A stretch of 64,000 nucleotides of DNA from an uncultured Isosphaeraceae bacterium (GCA_945957605.1 CAMFLR010000004.1:372001-436000), one strand, 5' to 3'; counted from the stretch's first letter, positions 32,965 to 42,143 are shown. Translations and numbers: made by a program. Notes: generated by a model from the sequence alone, not told the origin.

Positions 32965-34491
32965 CTATTTAGCGCCCTTGGCTTTGGGGGCGGCTTTCGG
33001 CTGGTTTTTGGCAGCCGCTTTTACCGGCTGGCACACAACGCTGAAGTTGGCCGTCGCCAGACCGTTACCGCTCGAGTTGATCCAGCGCAGGTCTGACATT
33101 TCGACGTCGGGGAAGTCCTTCTTGAACAGGGGCGCATCACGCAAGTTCTTGAGGAATGCGTCGATTTGCGGCGGCATCGTCCCTGTTCGCGGAATCGGCG
33201 ACGCGAAGTTGAACGTCAGAATTCGCTTAGGCCGCACGCGCTGTCCCGGCGACTCAAGCTCATATGATCCGGTCACAGAGACAATCGCGAGCTCGGGCGT
33301 CAATCTTGCCGCCAATGCGCGATGATAGGCGGTCCAGAGGATACGAGTTCCCATGAACGACCTGACCGATTCGATTCGTTCTTCGAGGTCCTTCTTTTCC
33401 GCGGCGAGCTTGTCGCTCGAGAGCTTGCTCGCCCAGCTGTACTTTCGATCGTCGGCGCGGGTTTGTCTGTCGACTCGCTTGTGGCTTTCAAGGTGACACG
33501 CCAACCAGATCGTCGCAGCGATTAGCAGAACCGCGCTGATGGCCGCTTGCCCCCACGGAAAGATGTCGAGAAACCTCGGCTGCCCTTGTAGCAGGCGCAC
33601 GAGGTTGAAGGGTTCGGCTTGCGTCTTGGCGGTGAGCACCAATCCGCGCGCGCTTTCAACGTCGTTCAGCTCAGGCCCTTGCATGTGCAGGAGCTCGAGC
33701 TCTTCCATCCCCGGTGTTTCGGCGAAACTACTTGCAAGCGAAAGGTCGGGACGACCGTGGATCATCACGGTGCTCGCTTCGCTCTTCAGTCCGCTCTGGC
33801 GGCCGAGCATTCGTACCGATGCAACGGCGGCGATGATCGCACAGGCTTCGGTGCCTGGCGTCATCTCGAAAGGGCGCCAGCGAATCGGCAAGTCGTCGCG
33901 TGTTGATAAGACTGCAAGGCCTTGGTCGCCACCCAGGAAGACGCGAATGATCATCTTCGCCTTGCGAGGCGGCTTGTGGTCGCGTGAGGCGACACGCATC
34001 AACGCGCAGGCAGCGGGTTCGGCTCCCGTTGGTCGGAATTCGCTCGCTTCAAGTGCGGCGACGACTCCCGTCAGATACTTTTCACGGCAGCAAACGAGGC
34101 CAGCCAGTTTCTGTTGATTGAAAGAATGCTTGACCATATCGACCGTCATGTCGTCGATCACGACGGCGGACGACTGGATCATTTCGTGCAAAAGGGTCTG
34201 CGGTGTTTCTTTGGATTGCTTATCAGTGATCGTTCGAGTGAGGAGAAACAGGCGGAGAGTTGGCAGGCCAAGGATGATTTTGACTCGCGACCGGTCCTGG
34301 TCGCCGACGCATTCGGTGAGAACTTCTCGGACGACTGCGGCGAGGTTTTCAGGCTTGTATGGAACCGAGATCAACTTCGGTTCTTCGCTGCGTCCGGTTC
34401 CCGTTGAAATCACAGCGGCAGTGATTTCATGTTCGCCCACATTCAGGCCGACCCGGGTTTCACGTAACAGCTGGGGGAGTTCGAGGTGCAC
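32965..34491 (-). CDS. GspL/PilM-PilN-like fused cytoplasmic-periplasmic protein
   Basis: 508 aa, GTG start behind AGGGA. Residues about 10-300 form an actin-like (PilM/GspL) cytoplasmic domain: TRVGLNVGEHEITAAVIS, SRVKIILGLPTLRLFLLTRT, a MIIRVFLGGDQGLAVLSTRDDL strand pair and ACAIIAAVASVRMLG. A membrane helix follows (AAISAVLLIAATIWLACH, near 318-338), then a coiled coil (KLAAEKKDLEERIESV) and a PilN-like periplasmic domain ending in a Pro/Lys/Ala tail. PilM and PilN are separate genes in type IV pili; the fusion is like GspL. It begins just after the terminator hairpin at 34551. Confidence 0.72.
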   Translation of the reverse strand: MHLELPQLLRETRVGLNVGEHEITAAVISTGTGRSEEPKLISVPYKPENLAAVVREVLTECVGDQDRSRVKIILGLPTLRLFLLTRTITDKQSKETPQTLLHEMIQSSAVVIDDMTVDMVKHSFNQQKLAGLVCCREKYLTGVVAALEASEFRPTGAEPAACALMRVASRDHKPPRKAKMIIRVFLGGDQGLAVLSTRDDLPIRWRPFEMTPGTEACAIIAAVASVRMLGRQSGLKSEASTVMIHGRPDLSLASSFAETPGMEELELLHMQGPELNDVESARGLVLTAKTQAEPFNLVRLLQGQPRFLDIFPWGQAAISAVLLIAATIWLACHLESHKRVDRQTRADDRKYSWASKLSSDKLAAEKKDLEERIESVRSFMGTRILWTAYHRALAARLTPELAIVSVTGSYELESPGQRVRPKRILTFNFASPIPRTGTMPPQIDAFLKNLRDAPLFKKDFPDVEMSDLRWINSSGNGLATANFSVVCQPVKAAAKNQPKAAPKAKGAK

Positions 34492-34550
34492 TGCTCAGTC
34501 CCTGTTCGATGTCGGGGTTGAACTAAGTGGCAGAGCGTGGTGTTTGTAAA

Positions 34551-34580
34551 CGAGAGCGGGAGGCCCAAGCGGGCCCCCCG
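34551..34580 (-). terminator. Terminator or attenuator between gspG and the pilM/N-like gene
   Basis: GGGAGGCCC (34558-34566) pairs with GGGCCCCCC (34571-34579) across loop AAGC; the one mismatch becomes a G-U wobble in the minus-strand RNA. It lies 44 bases after the gspG stop, followed by GCTCTCGTTT on the minus strand, a weak T tract. It would raise pilin over the downstream machinery. Confidence 0.6.
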
Positions 34581-34623
34581 TCTCATCAATCCGCCGTGTG
34601 GGGTCAGATCAGGTTGCGTTCGA

Positions 34624-35076
34624 TTACGAACCGAACGGGTTGATCACGGACAGGGTCTGGTCGCTCGAGATCGTGCTGTTCGTCGTGTCGAAACCGTCCT
34701 GGGTGAAGGTGACGGTGTAGGCACCGAAGGACGACGTGGCGGCCGTACGGGTAAGGGTGAGCGTCCAGGTCGGGTTGCCGGCCGTGGTGGTGGTGGTGAT
34801 GGCACCCGGGGGGTCGAAGTACTTGGGGTTCGGGATCGAGATGTCGAGGTCGGTCACCGTGGTGGCGTAGATACCGTTCTTGGCGATGAACCGTTCTTCA
34901 GCGGTGCGGATGGCCGAGAGGTAAGCGACGGCTTCAGAAGCCTTCGACCGTTCGACCGAGTTGAGGAACTTGGGCACGCCGAAGGCGGCGAGGACGCCGA
35001 TGATCACGATGACCACGGCCAATTCAACCAGCGTGAACCCCTTACGAAACTTCTTCGACTTCATTGCCTGGATCAT
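34624..35076 (-). CDS. gspG: GspG-type major pseudopilin / type IV pilin
   Basis: 150 aa from ATG 35076 behind GGAG; the open frame runs further upstream but those residues are not leader-like. Leader MKSKKFRKG, then FTLVELAVVIVIIGVLAAFGVPKF with Glu at +5, a helix (RSKASEAVAYLSAIRTAEERFI) and a beta C-terminus with IYATTVTDLDI. The C-terminal half is very rich in Thr (ITTTTTAGNPTWTLTLTRTA). The long helix and AIRTAEERFIAKNGIY place it with GspG/PilA. The hairpin downstream and the structured leader upstream suggest it is expressed at a higher level than the rest. Confidence 0.88.
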   Translation of the reverse strand: MIQAMKSKKFRKGFTLVELAVVIVIIGVLAAFGVPKFLNSVERSKASEAVAYLSAIRTAEERFIAKNGIYATTVTDLDISIPNPKYFDPPGAITTTTTAGNPTWTLTLTRTAATSSFGAYTVTFTQDGFDTTNSTISSDQTLSVINPFGS

Positions 35077-35567
35077 GTTGCTAGCTCCGTTGTGAATCGC
35101 CCCGGACAAAATCAGAAACCTGAACCGTCGAGCCGTAGAACGCCACGGCTCTGCCCACGAAGGAACACGCGTCCCCGTAGACTTCTTTTCCTCGTTGGCC
35201 GATTCGTGGCGACACGCCACTCGACCTTCATTGCGATGACTCATCGCATCGGAATCCGCGACCGTTTGCTTCGTCGCTCTTTCATTCGGCGGCTGTCAGA
35301 TTCGCCCCCGAACTCATCTCGTCGTCACTCGCTGCGTCGCGTTTCCGTCGTTCACACTCTTATGTAGGCCAGTTTAAAAACCATGTCAAATCAGAGGCAA
35401 AAATTCGCAAGATTATTTCGCGATCCGAGAATGCGTCTTCCGCAAATTCATTGCCTGAATGAACTTATGCCAAGCACAATTCAAGACGTTCCGATTCTGA
35501 CCATTTATTTGGTCGAATCTGAGACAATTCGCAAATGTGATGCTATCCTAAGCCCTTTGGCGTGCAT
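35077..35567. other. Long leader/spacer between the secretin and gspG
   Basis: 491 bases without a gene on the same strand between the gspD stop and the gspG start. It holds a 7-bp stem GAGCCGT/ACGGCTC (35130-35136 and 35145-35151, 8-base loop) some 60 bases before gspG, and from about 35370 to 35560 a stretch clearly richer in A and T than its surroundings that probably includes the gspG promoter. No convincing terminator of gspD is seen. Confidence 0.5.
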
Positions 35568-38189
35568 TTAGCGATCGAACGGCGCATTGGGCCGCGGCTT
35601 GGCGTCGGGAGGCAGCAATAGTCGCTGACCAAACGTCGGATTGCCCGATCGCGGCAGGATCTCGCGATTGAGATAGAGGATCTCGTCTGCGCGATTCGCG
35701 TCTCCCAGCCGATCGCGGGCGATGCTTCGCAGAGTCTCGGAAGTCCCGACAACGTGCGTGATCGACGTGCGGGCCTGGGGAATGGCATCAATAGTACGAG
35801 GCGGCCGACCGGCGGGAGCTGTCGTCGTCATGACATGCGACGCCCGCTGAGTTTGATTGTCGGCCCGTCGGGCGAGCACCGCGTCGACACCGGCAGCGAC
35901 CGTCATTCCATTGGAGAGCCGCTTGGTGCGCGAGTCGACGCGGAACCGGACGTCGAGGTCGTCCTCGTGTGGGATCGAAATGCGGTCGCCAACTCGAAGC
36001 GACTCCGGCCGCGCACTGATCTCGCGGTTCGCGTACCAGAGCGAGACATAGAACTGCCCCGTTCCATAATACTGGCGCGAGATCGTCCAAAAATTCTCGC
36101 CAGCCTTCACGACATGGTCGAGCGCATCGTTTTGAGAGAACCCCGTGCGTGCGATCGAGCCGTCGGCGATTTTCTCTTCGCGAGCCGGCGCGGCAGCCGG
36201 GCTGGCCGGCGCTGCGGGTGAAGCCGGGGTTGCCGGCGCCGTCGCATCAGCACGCGGCGTTGCGGCTCGGGTGGTCCCTGTGGCCGGTCGAACTGTGGCC
36301 ATGGCGGCGAGTGCGGTCGTCGGATCGCCCACGCTGGCGGCGGTTCGCACACGATTGATCGCAGCGACCGTTTCCGCGGCCGCAGCGACGGGGTCGGGTG
36401 CGACACCGGCGCCACCGGTCCGCAAGATGTGCGGCGTGAGCATGACGATCAGTTCGGTCTTCGTCTTTGTCTTCTGCCGCATACCGAACACCGTGCCAAG
36501 CACGGGAGAGCGATGCACGCCGATCAATCCCTGGAAGCTGTTGTCGTCCTCGTTTTCGATAAGACCGCCGATCACGAGCGTCGTGCCGTCGGGAATCATG
36601 ACGTTGGTGGTCAGCTCGGCAGTGTTCGCGCTGGGAACGCCGTTGTCGCCAATCGCACCAGTGGAACGTTCCGGATGAATTTCCATGCGGATCATGCCGT
36701 CGGACGAGACGAACGGACGCAGGCGGAGCAGGGTACCTGTATTAAGGAACTGAATGTTTTGGACGTTGGTCGTGAGGTTGGTGGTCACGGTGCTATAGCC
36801 AAGCCGCTGACCGAGCTGAATCTCCGCGCGCTGCTTGTTGAGGACCAGCAACCGCGGACTCGCGAGCACGCGAGTTTCGCCGATGGTTTCAAGCGCCTGG
36901 ATGAACCCGGAGTTGTTCTTACTCACCCAGCCAAACTTGATGCCGTTTGTCGTTGAGTTGAATCCACCGGTTTCCGTACCACCATTAATGCGGCCCGCAG
37001 CCGCCGCGGCGACCGCTGTCGCAGCGGAAGGAACCGATAGCAATTTCGCCGTGTTGAAGCCCGAGTTAGCGGCGAGGTCGACACCGTTACCGATCGTGCC
37101 GAGCGTTTTTCCCAGGCTGTCAACGGCGGAGTAGTTCACGCCAAGGTCTTTGTTGCGGGTCAACACGACCGAAACGATGACGGCTTCCACCAAGACTTCG
37201 ATGGGCTGAACGTCGAGACGCGCGACGATTTCGTCGACTGCCTTGAGGTTGTTCTCGTAGTCGCGAACGATGAGGACGTCGCCACCTGAAAGCGAGTTAC
37301 CGCCGGAAGTGCCTCGACCGCCACCACCGCCACCGCCGCCACCACTGCCGCCGCTGCTTCCACCCCCGCCGCCGCTACCACCGCCGCCACCGCCGCCCGA
37401 GGCACCGCCGCCACCACCACCGCCACTGCCCGTGACGCTGGCTGGGTTAAAGGTCGGGCTTTCGTTAATGCCTTCGCGGCTATCGGGCGTCGACGTCATG
37501 TTGCCGTCTGGACTGAGCAGGTTGGTGATCATCGTCATCACGTCGCCTGCACGAATGTAATTGAGGCGATAGATGCGCGTGGCGAGCTTCTGGTTGTAGT
37601 TCGCGAGTTGTTTGAACTCGTCGGCGGTATAAACGAATACGAGCCCTTCCTCCTTCTGGGAGTTCAGGTTCGCAAGCTTGAGGATTGCGGTGAGCGCCTG
37701 CGGAACGGTCGCGTTCTCGAGGTTCGCAGTCACGCGCCCCGTAACGCCCGGTGAAACCATGATGTTCAGACCACCTTGGCGGCTGAGAAGCTCGAGCGCA
37801 CGCCGGACGTCAAGGTCGTCCATATGGAGCGTGATTCGTCCGTTCGCATCGACCTTGATTTGCCTCTCGGCATCGGTCAGGTCTTGCGTCTTCTCAGTAG
37901 GAGGGGGAGGCGAGATCGTGCCCGCTCCGGGTTTCGGCGGCAAAGGGACGAGCGTCGGCCCTTCGGCTGCCTGCGCGACCAGGTCGGGTGCGCGGAGTTG
38001 AAGAGGCACCTTATCGGTCGCTTCTTGCGCGCGGGCAACCACACTGGCAAAAGCACAGACGATCAGCCCCGCGAAGCATGGATTCGATAACCGAGCCACA
38101 AAACCCCTCCGCAGTCGAAATCCACTTTCGCGCGAACACTTGCCGTTATGCTGCGCTGCGCGGATTTTCGCGGCGAAGCGAAGATCCAC
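35568..38189 (-). CDS. gspD: GspD/PilQ-type secretin with two LysM-like domains
   Basis: 873 aa outer-membrane secretin of the second system, GTG start with AGGA before it. Signal peptide (CFAGLIVCAFASVVARA), STN-type N-domain (about 110-150, RITLHMDDLDVRRALELL), a secretin_N domain (about 204-325) interrupted by a 45-residue poly-Gly/Ser loop (254-298), the secretin core (about 430-592: VLASPRLLVLNKQRAEIQLG, IPDGTTLVIGGL, ELIVMLTPHIL), an Ala/Pro/Thr-rich linker (600-675), and two LysM-like modules: VVKAGENFWTISRQYYGTGQF to RVGDRISIP (about 692-742) and VVGTSETLRSIARDRLGD to FGQRLLLP (about 812-862). Secretins rarely carry C-terminal LysM; here they would bind peptidoglycan or a cell-wall glycan. 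It may be its own transcription unit. Confidence 0.88.
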   Translation of the reverse strand: MDLRFAAKIRAAQHNGKCSRESGFRLRRGFVARLSNPCFAGLIVCAFASVVARAQEATDKVPLQLRAPDLVAQAAEGPTLVPLPPKPGAGTISPPPPTEKTQDLTDAERQIKVDANGRITLHMDDLDVRRALELLSRQGGLNIMVSPGVTGRVTANLENATVPQALTAILKLANLNSQKEEGLVFVYTADEFKQLANYNQKLATRIYRLNYIRAGDVMTMITNLLSPDGNMTSTPDSREGINESPTFNPASVTGSGGGGGGGASGGGGGGGSGGGGGSSGGSGGGGGGGGGRGTSGGNSLSGGDVLIVRDYENNLKAVDEIVARLDVQPIEVLVEAVIVSVVLTRNKDLGVNYSAVDSLGKTLGTIGNGVDLAANSGFNTAKLLSVPSAATAVAAAAAGRINGGTETGGFNSTTNGIKFGWVSKNNSGFIQALETIGETRVLASPRLLVLNKQRAEIQLGQRLGYSTVTTNLTTNVQNIQFLNTGTLLRLRPFVSSDGMIRMEIHPERSTGAIGDNGVPSANTAELTTNVMIPDGTTLVIGGLIENEDDNSFQGLIGVHRSPVLGTVFGMRQKTKTKTELIVMLTPHILRTGGAGVAPDPVAAAAETVAAINRVRTAASVGDPTTALAAMATVRPATGTTRAATPRADATAPATPASPAAPASPAAAPAREEKIADGSIARTGFSQNDALDHVVKAGENFWTISRQYYGTGQFYVSLWYANREISARPESLRVGDRISIPHEDDLDVRFRVDSRTKRLSNGMTVAAGVDAVLARRADNQTQRASHVMTTTAPAGRPPRTIDAIPQARTSITHVVGTSETLRSIARDRLGDANRADEILYLNREILPRSGNPTFGQRLLLPPDAKPRPNAPFDR
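37296..37430 (-). repeat. Poly-glycine coding repeat inside the secretin
   Basis: About 45 codons, nearly all GGN with a few AGC/TCC, giving a Gly/Ser run (residues 254-298 of the secretin) within the secretin_N domain. On the plus strand it appears as a purine-free CCACCGCC repeat. Such runs are prone to length change by slippage. Confidence 0.85.
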
Positions 38190-38352
38190 ATATCCTGGTT
38201 ATCGCCCAGAATAAGGTCCAATCTTGACTGTTCTTCGAGTCATAACGGCTGGGTAAACCTTGAGGGCATCATCCAAAACCACCCCAAACACCCCATTTTA
38301 ACGAACAGCTTTCAACGAGTTGCTTCTGCCGAGCCAAACCTGCGGAAATGAC

Positions 38353-38409
38353 AAAACCGCGAGCCCGCCAGGAGACCGGTGTGTCGACGGTCGACCTGGC
38401 GAGCTCGCG
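38353..38409 (-). terminator. Terminator of the DUF3568-like lipoprotein gene
   Basis: CGCGAGCCCGCCAGG (38358-38372) pairs with CCTGGCGAGCTCGCG (38395-38409) over 15 positions with one mismatch (G-U in the minus-strand RNA). The loop has a second stem GACCG/CGGTC. On the minus strand the hairpin is followed by GGTTTTG. It lies 26 bases after the lipoprotein stop, so the secretin downstream needs its own promoter. Confidence 0.8.
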
Positions 38410-38435
38410 ATTATCTGCTGACAATTTCGAGTGTC

Positions 38436-39059
38436 TTATTCGGGAAGAGGCGTTCCCGGGAGGTTTGAGGGCATGGTCGTCAGCGGTGCCGGGGGCGATG
38501 CGAACGGGCTCGGAGCTTCGCCGGCGCTCGGCGGAGCCGCCTCATCCGGTAGAGAAACATCCATCATGCCACCGCCATTGAGCGGATCGCCGGCCATCGG
38601 GTTCCAGCGCGAGCGAATTGGATCGATTCGCCGCGAGAGAACCGGCTCCATCGGGATGATCGTCCGCGGCTGCTCTCCGAAGTTGAGCGAGACGCGCTGA
38701 AGGAGTGCCTGTGCCACCATCTCGTCACCGAGATCGCCAATTTTCACGACGATCATCGCCATCGTGTTACGCGGCTTGAGCGTGATCAGCGCCTTGCGGC
38801 CATCGACGGTGCGGGCGTTGATAATGATGATCTCGCCGTCGCGCTCGCAGTGAACCTCGTAGTAGCCAAGGTCTGCCATCGCCTCGATCAGCGAGCCGTA
38901 AACCTGCGGCACCGTTTGCTTATAAATCTGGCTCGAATAGCAGAGAAATGTGTGATACGCGTAGTCGGTCGGGTCGATCCCCGGCAGCCTGCCGATGGAC
39001 TCGCAACCGGTTACACCGATAAGCGGCGGGATGGCTAACAACATCGCCCAGCGTTTCAT
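38436..39059 (-). CDS. DUF3568-like lipoprotein
   Basis: 207 aa from ATG 39059 behind GGGGAGCGGG; longer frame to 39350 is not leader-like. Signal ends in a lipobox (IGVTGC), so it is an outer-membrane lipoprotein. The domain about 30-125 resembles DUF3568: VYGSLIEAMADLGYYEV, RDGEIIIINARTVDGRKALITLKP, AMIVVKIGDLGDEMVAQALLQRV. The tail is Pro/Ala/Ser rich. DUF3568 function is unknown. It lies upstream of the secretin gene, but a terminator separates them; a pilotin-like role is only an inference from position. Confidence 0.7.
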   Translation of the reverse strand: MKRWAMLLAIPPLIGVTGCESIGRLPGIDPTDYAYHTFLCYSSQIYKQTVPQVYGSLIEAMADLGYYEVHCERDGEIIIINARTVDGRKALITLKPRNTMAMIVVKIGDLGDEMVAQALLQRVSLNFGEQPRTIIPMEPVLSRRIDPIRSRWNPMAGDPLNGGGMMDVSLPDEAAPPSAGEAPSPFASPPAPLTTMPSNLPGTPLPE

Positions 39060-39373
39060 ATCCCGCTCCCCGCGCGTCGCACACCGACGCCCCCGGTCCG
39101 CTATCATCCGCCATTGCGTAACCATCCGTGCGTCACGCTTATTCGTTAAAATCGGCGAATACCGTCTCCAACTTGAGCATGTCGGACACGATCGCTCCCT
39201 GTCGCCATCATGGCAACGACTTGACCAGCCGGCCCAAGGATGATGCAATTCAGGGAAGTCTCGGCCGAAGCGTCTCGTCCGCTTCGACCACCTTCCGCCC
39301 GAACACCGTATCCGCGTGAACCATGCGGACGCCAAGTTTCGAGCCCCCACCCTCGCCTCGACCGAAAGCCAGC
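39060..39373. other. Divergent promoter region of the lipoprotein and cytochrome-like genes
   Basis: 314 bases between divergent starts. An inverted repeat TATTCG/CGAATA (39140-39145 and 39156-39161, 10-base spacer) lies in its AT-rich part. Nothing else stands out. Confidence 0.4.
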
Positions 39374-42136
39374 ATGGCTCGTCCCCCCGCGTTATCCTGG
39401 TTTTTTAGCCTGATCGTGCTGAGCTCATGCACCTGCAAGGCGGCAGCCGATGGTCCGCACGACTTCTTCGAGCGCAAGATTCGCCCTGTGCTTGTGGAAA
39501 AGTGCGTTTCGTGCCACGGCCCCAAGTCACAAAAAGGGGGCTTGAGGCTCGATTCAAAGGCCGGACTTCTCCAGGGTGGTGCGAACGGGCCGGTCGTGTC
39601 GACCGAAGATCCGCAAGCCAGCACACTGATCGAAGTGCTGACATACGAGACCGAAACTCGGATGCCGCCAAAGGGGAAGCTCGACGACGCGGCCATTTCC
39701 GACTTCAAAACCTGGATAAAGCACGGCGCAGCCTGGCCCGACCAGCCAATTACCGCCTCAAAAGACGAAACACCCCAACTCTGGGCGCTGCAACCCGTCG
39801 CGCGACCGGCTTCACCCGCAATCAAGCTGGCCAACTGGCCTCAAACTTCGGTTGATGCGTTCATTCTTGCACGTCTCGAACCACAGGGCTTATCACCTGC
39901 CCCCAAGGTCGACCGTCGCACGCTCCTGCGTCGCTGGTGCTACACGTTGACCGGCCTACCGCCTACGCCCGAGGAAGTTGAAGCGTTCGAACGCGATAAC
40001 CGTCCCGACGCCGAAGCCAGAACCGTCGACCGGCTACTCACATCGCCGCACTACGGCGAGCGCTGGGGCCGGCACTGGCTCGATATCGCACGTTACGCTG
40101 ACACGAAGGGCTACGTGTTCTTCGAGGACGCGGGCTATCCGTGGGCGTATACCTATCGCGATTACGTGATTCGCGCCTTCAATAATGATCTGCCTTACGA
40201 TCGTTTCATCATCGAGCAACTCGCCGCCGACAAGCTTGATCTGGGAACCGATCGCCGCGCTCTGACAGCCCTCGGCTTTGTGACCGTCGGCGGACGATTC
40301 ATGAATAACGTACAAGACATTCTCGACGATCGAATCGACGCCACGACACGCGGACTTCTAGGCTTAACGGTCGCCTGCGCCCGTTGTCACGACCACAAGT
40401 TCGACCCAATTCCCACCGCTGATTATTACTCGCTCTACAGCGTATTCGCATCGAGCGTTGAGCCGCCGATTCCCCCGCTGTTCGAAACGCCGCCCGACAC
40501 CGCCGAATATCGCAAGTTCGACACAGAACTCAAAAAACGCGAAGACGCGCTCGAAGCCTTCCTCTTTGATAAATACACCGCGCTGATTAACTCCTCAAAA
40601 ACGCGCGCGACTGAATACCTCCTCGCAGCCCGCGCCGCGAGGAACAAGCCAAAGACCGATGACTTCATGCTGCTGGCGGACACAAACGACATCAATCCGC
40701 TGATGATCACGCGATGGCGGGCCATGCTCGATCGCATGAGGCGCGGGCATGATCCCGTATTCGCGATCTGGAACGCGCTGTCTGATCTCGATGACGATAC
40801 ATTCAAGGCGAAGGCCGCCGAAACGCTCGCCAAGCTGATTCAATCCGGCAAGCCGCTCAACGCGGCGATCTTGAACGCGATTAATACCGCTCCGCCCCAG
40901 TCACCCGCCGAACTTGCGGCGATTTACTCGAAATGGCTCAACCGTGCCGACATGATTGTCGCCGAGTCTGCCGAGCGAGCGCGACTCAATCGCACGCCAC
41001 GGTCGCCTTCACCTATTGAAGGACTCGACGAACTCTCCCAGGTGTTCCAGGGCCCCGACAGCCCTTCCTCACTCGCGCGATCGAGCATCGACAATCTCGC
41101 ACTCGTGCCCGACCGTGCATCGCAGGCTACACTGACCGCTCTGACGAAAGCCGTCGAATCGTGGCGAGCAACTGGACCAGGCGCACCGCCACGCGCGATG
41201 TCATTGGTTGACCTACCGCAGCCGATCTCGAGCCGCGTTTTTCTGCGAGGCAATCAAAACACGCCCGGCCCAACCGTAACGAGACACAACCTCTCACTCT
41301 TCGGTCCGGCCCCCGAGTTCAAGAACGGCAGCGGACGACTCGAACTCGCCCAGGCGGTTGCCAATCGTAGCAATCCGCTCACCGCACGTGTGTTTGTGAA
41401 TCGCGTTTGGATGAATCATTTCGGCACGCCGCTCGTTTCCACTCCCAGCGATTTCGGCGCACGATCCAGTCCACCAAGCCACCCCGAACTGCTCGACCAC
41501 CTCGCTTCGACATTCATGGACGAAGGCTGGTCGATGAAAGCCCTGCATCGTCGAATCTTACTTTCGAGCACCTTCGCACAGTCGAGCGACGCGAGTCCGC
41601 ATGCGAGGCGAGTTGATCCCGCAAATCTGCTCTACTCACGCATGAATCGCCGCCGGCTTGATTGGGAGTCGATGCGCGATTATATGCTCGCGCACGCGGG
41701 CAAGCTCGATCGAACCGTCGGTGGCCGATCGATGTCCGATCTCTTTGCGGCGAACGCCAACCGCCGAACGCTCTATGGCAGCATCGACCGCCTGAACTTG
41801 CCGGGGATCTATCGGACGTTTGATTTCCCCGATCCTAATTCGAGCAATCCGCTCCGCGTCGAAACATCCGTTCCGCCGCAAGCGCTGTTCTTCATGAATC
41901 ACCCGGTCGTGCGCGAAAGCGCACGAGCAATTCGCCAGCGCAGCGATATTCAGAAATGCGCAACGGTCGAAGAAAAGCTGATACGACTCTATGCGGTCCT
42001 TTTCAATCGGACGCCTGAACCGCGAGAACTGGCGGCTCTGCGAAACGCGCTTGGCGGATCGAGCCCGTCGGCTGAAGAATGGGATCGGATGATTCAGGCG
42101 ATTTTGCAGAGTAACGAGTTTGTCTTTGTCGACTGA
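39374..42136 (+). CDS. PSCyt1-DUF1549-DUF1553 planctomycete secreted protein
   Basis: 920 aa from ATG 39374 (the frame opens at 39323). Signal peptide (WFFSLIVLSSCTCKA), then the planctomycete cytochrome C domain PSCyt1 with CVSCHG (Cys 44, Cys 47, His 48), then DUF1549/PSCyt2 (about 150-360, with a second CARCHDHKFDP) and DUF1553/PSD1 in the last third (LARAVANRSNPLTARVFVNRVWMNHFG; NRRRLDWESMRDYMLA). The CxxCH motifs suggest heme binding; the large domain set is specific to planctomycetes and relatives, with roles proposed in sugar or sulfated-polysaccharide breakdown. The next gene is its usual DUF1501 partner, 8 bases after the stop. Confidence 0.93.
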   Translation: MARPPALSWFFSLIVLSSCTCKAAADGPHDFFERKIRPVLVEKCVSCHGPKSQKGGLRLDSKAGLLQGGANGPVVSTEDPQASTLIEVLTYETETRMPPKGKLDDAAISDFKTWIKHGAAWPDQPITASKDETPQLWALQPVARPASPAIKLANWPQTSVDAFILARLEPQGLSPAPKVDRRTLLRRWCYTLTGLPPTPEEVEAFERDNRPDAEARTVDRLLTSPHYGERWGRHWLDIARYADTKGYVFFEDAGYPWAYTYRDYVIRAFNNDLPYDRFIIEQLAADKLDLGTDRRALTALGFVTVGGRFMNNVQDILDDRIDATTRGLLGLTVACARCHDHKFDPIPTADYYSLYSVFASSVEPPIPPLFETPPDTAEYRKFDTELKKREDALEAFLFDKYTALINSSKTRATEYLLAARAARNKPKTDDFMLLADTNDINPLMITRWRAMLDRMRRGHDPVFAIWNALSDLDDDTFKAKAAETLAKLIQSGKPLNAAILNAINTAPPQSPAELAAIYSKWLNRADMIVAESAERARLNRTPRSPSPIEGLDELSQVFQGPDSPSSLARSSIDNLALVPDRASQATLTALTKAVESWRATGPGAPPRAMSLVDLPQPISSRVFLRGNQNTPGPTVTRHNLSLFGPAPEFKNGSGRLELAQAVANRSNPLTARVFVNRVWMNHFGTPLVSTPSDFGARSSPPSHPELLDHLASTFMDEGWSMKALHRRILLSSTFAQSSDASPHARRVDPANLLYSRMNRRRLDWESMRDYMLAHAGKLDRTVGGRSMSDLFAANANRRTLYGSIDRLNLPGIYRTFDFPDPNSSNPLRVETSVPPQALFFMNHPVVRESARAIRQRSDIQKCATVEEKLIRLYAVLFNRTPEPRELAALRNALGGSSPSAEEWDRMIQAILQSNEFVFVD

Positions 42137-42143
42137 GGCGAAT

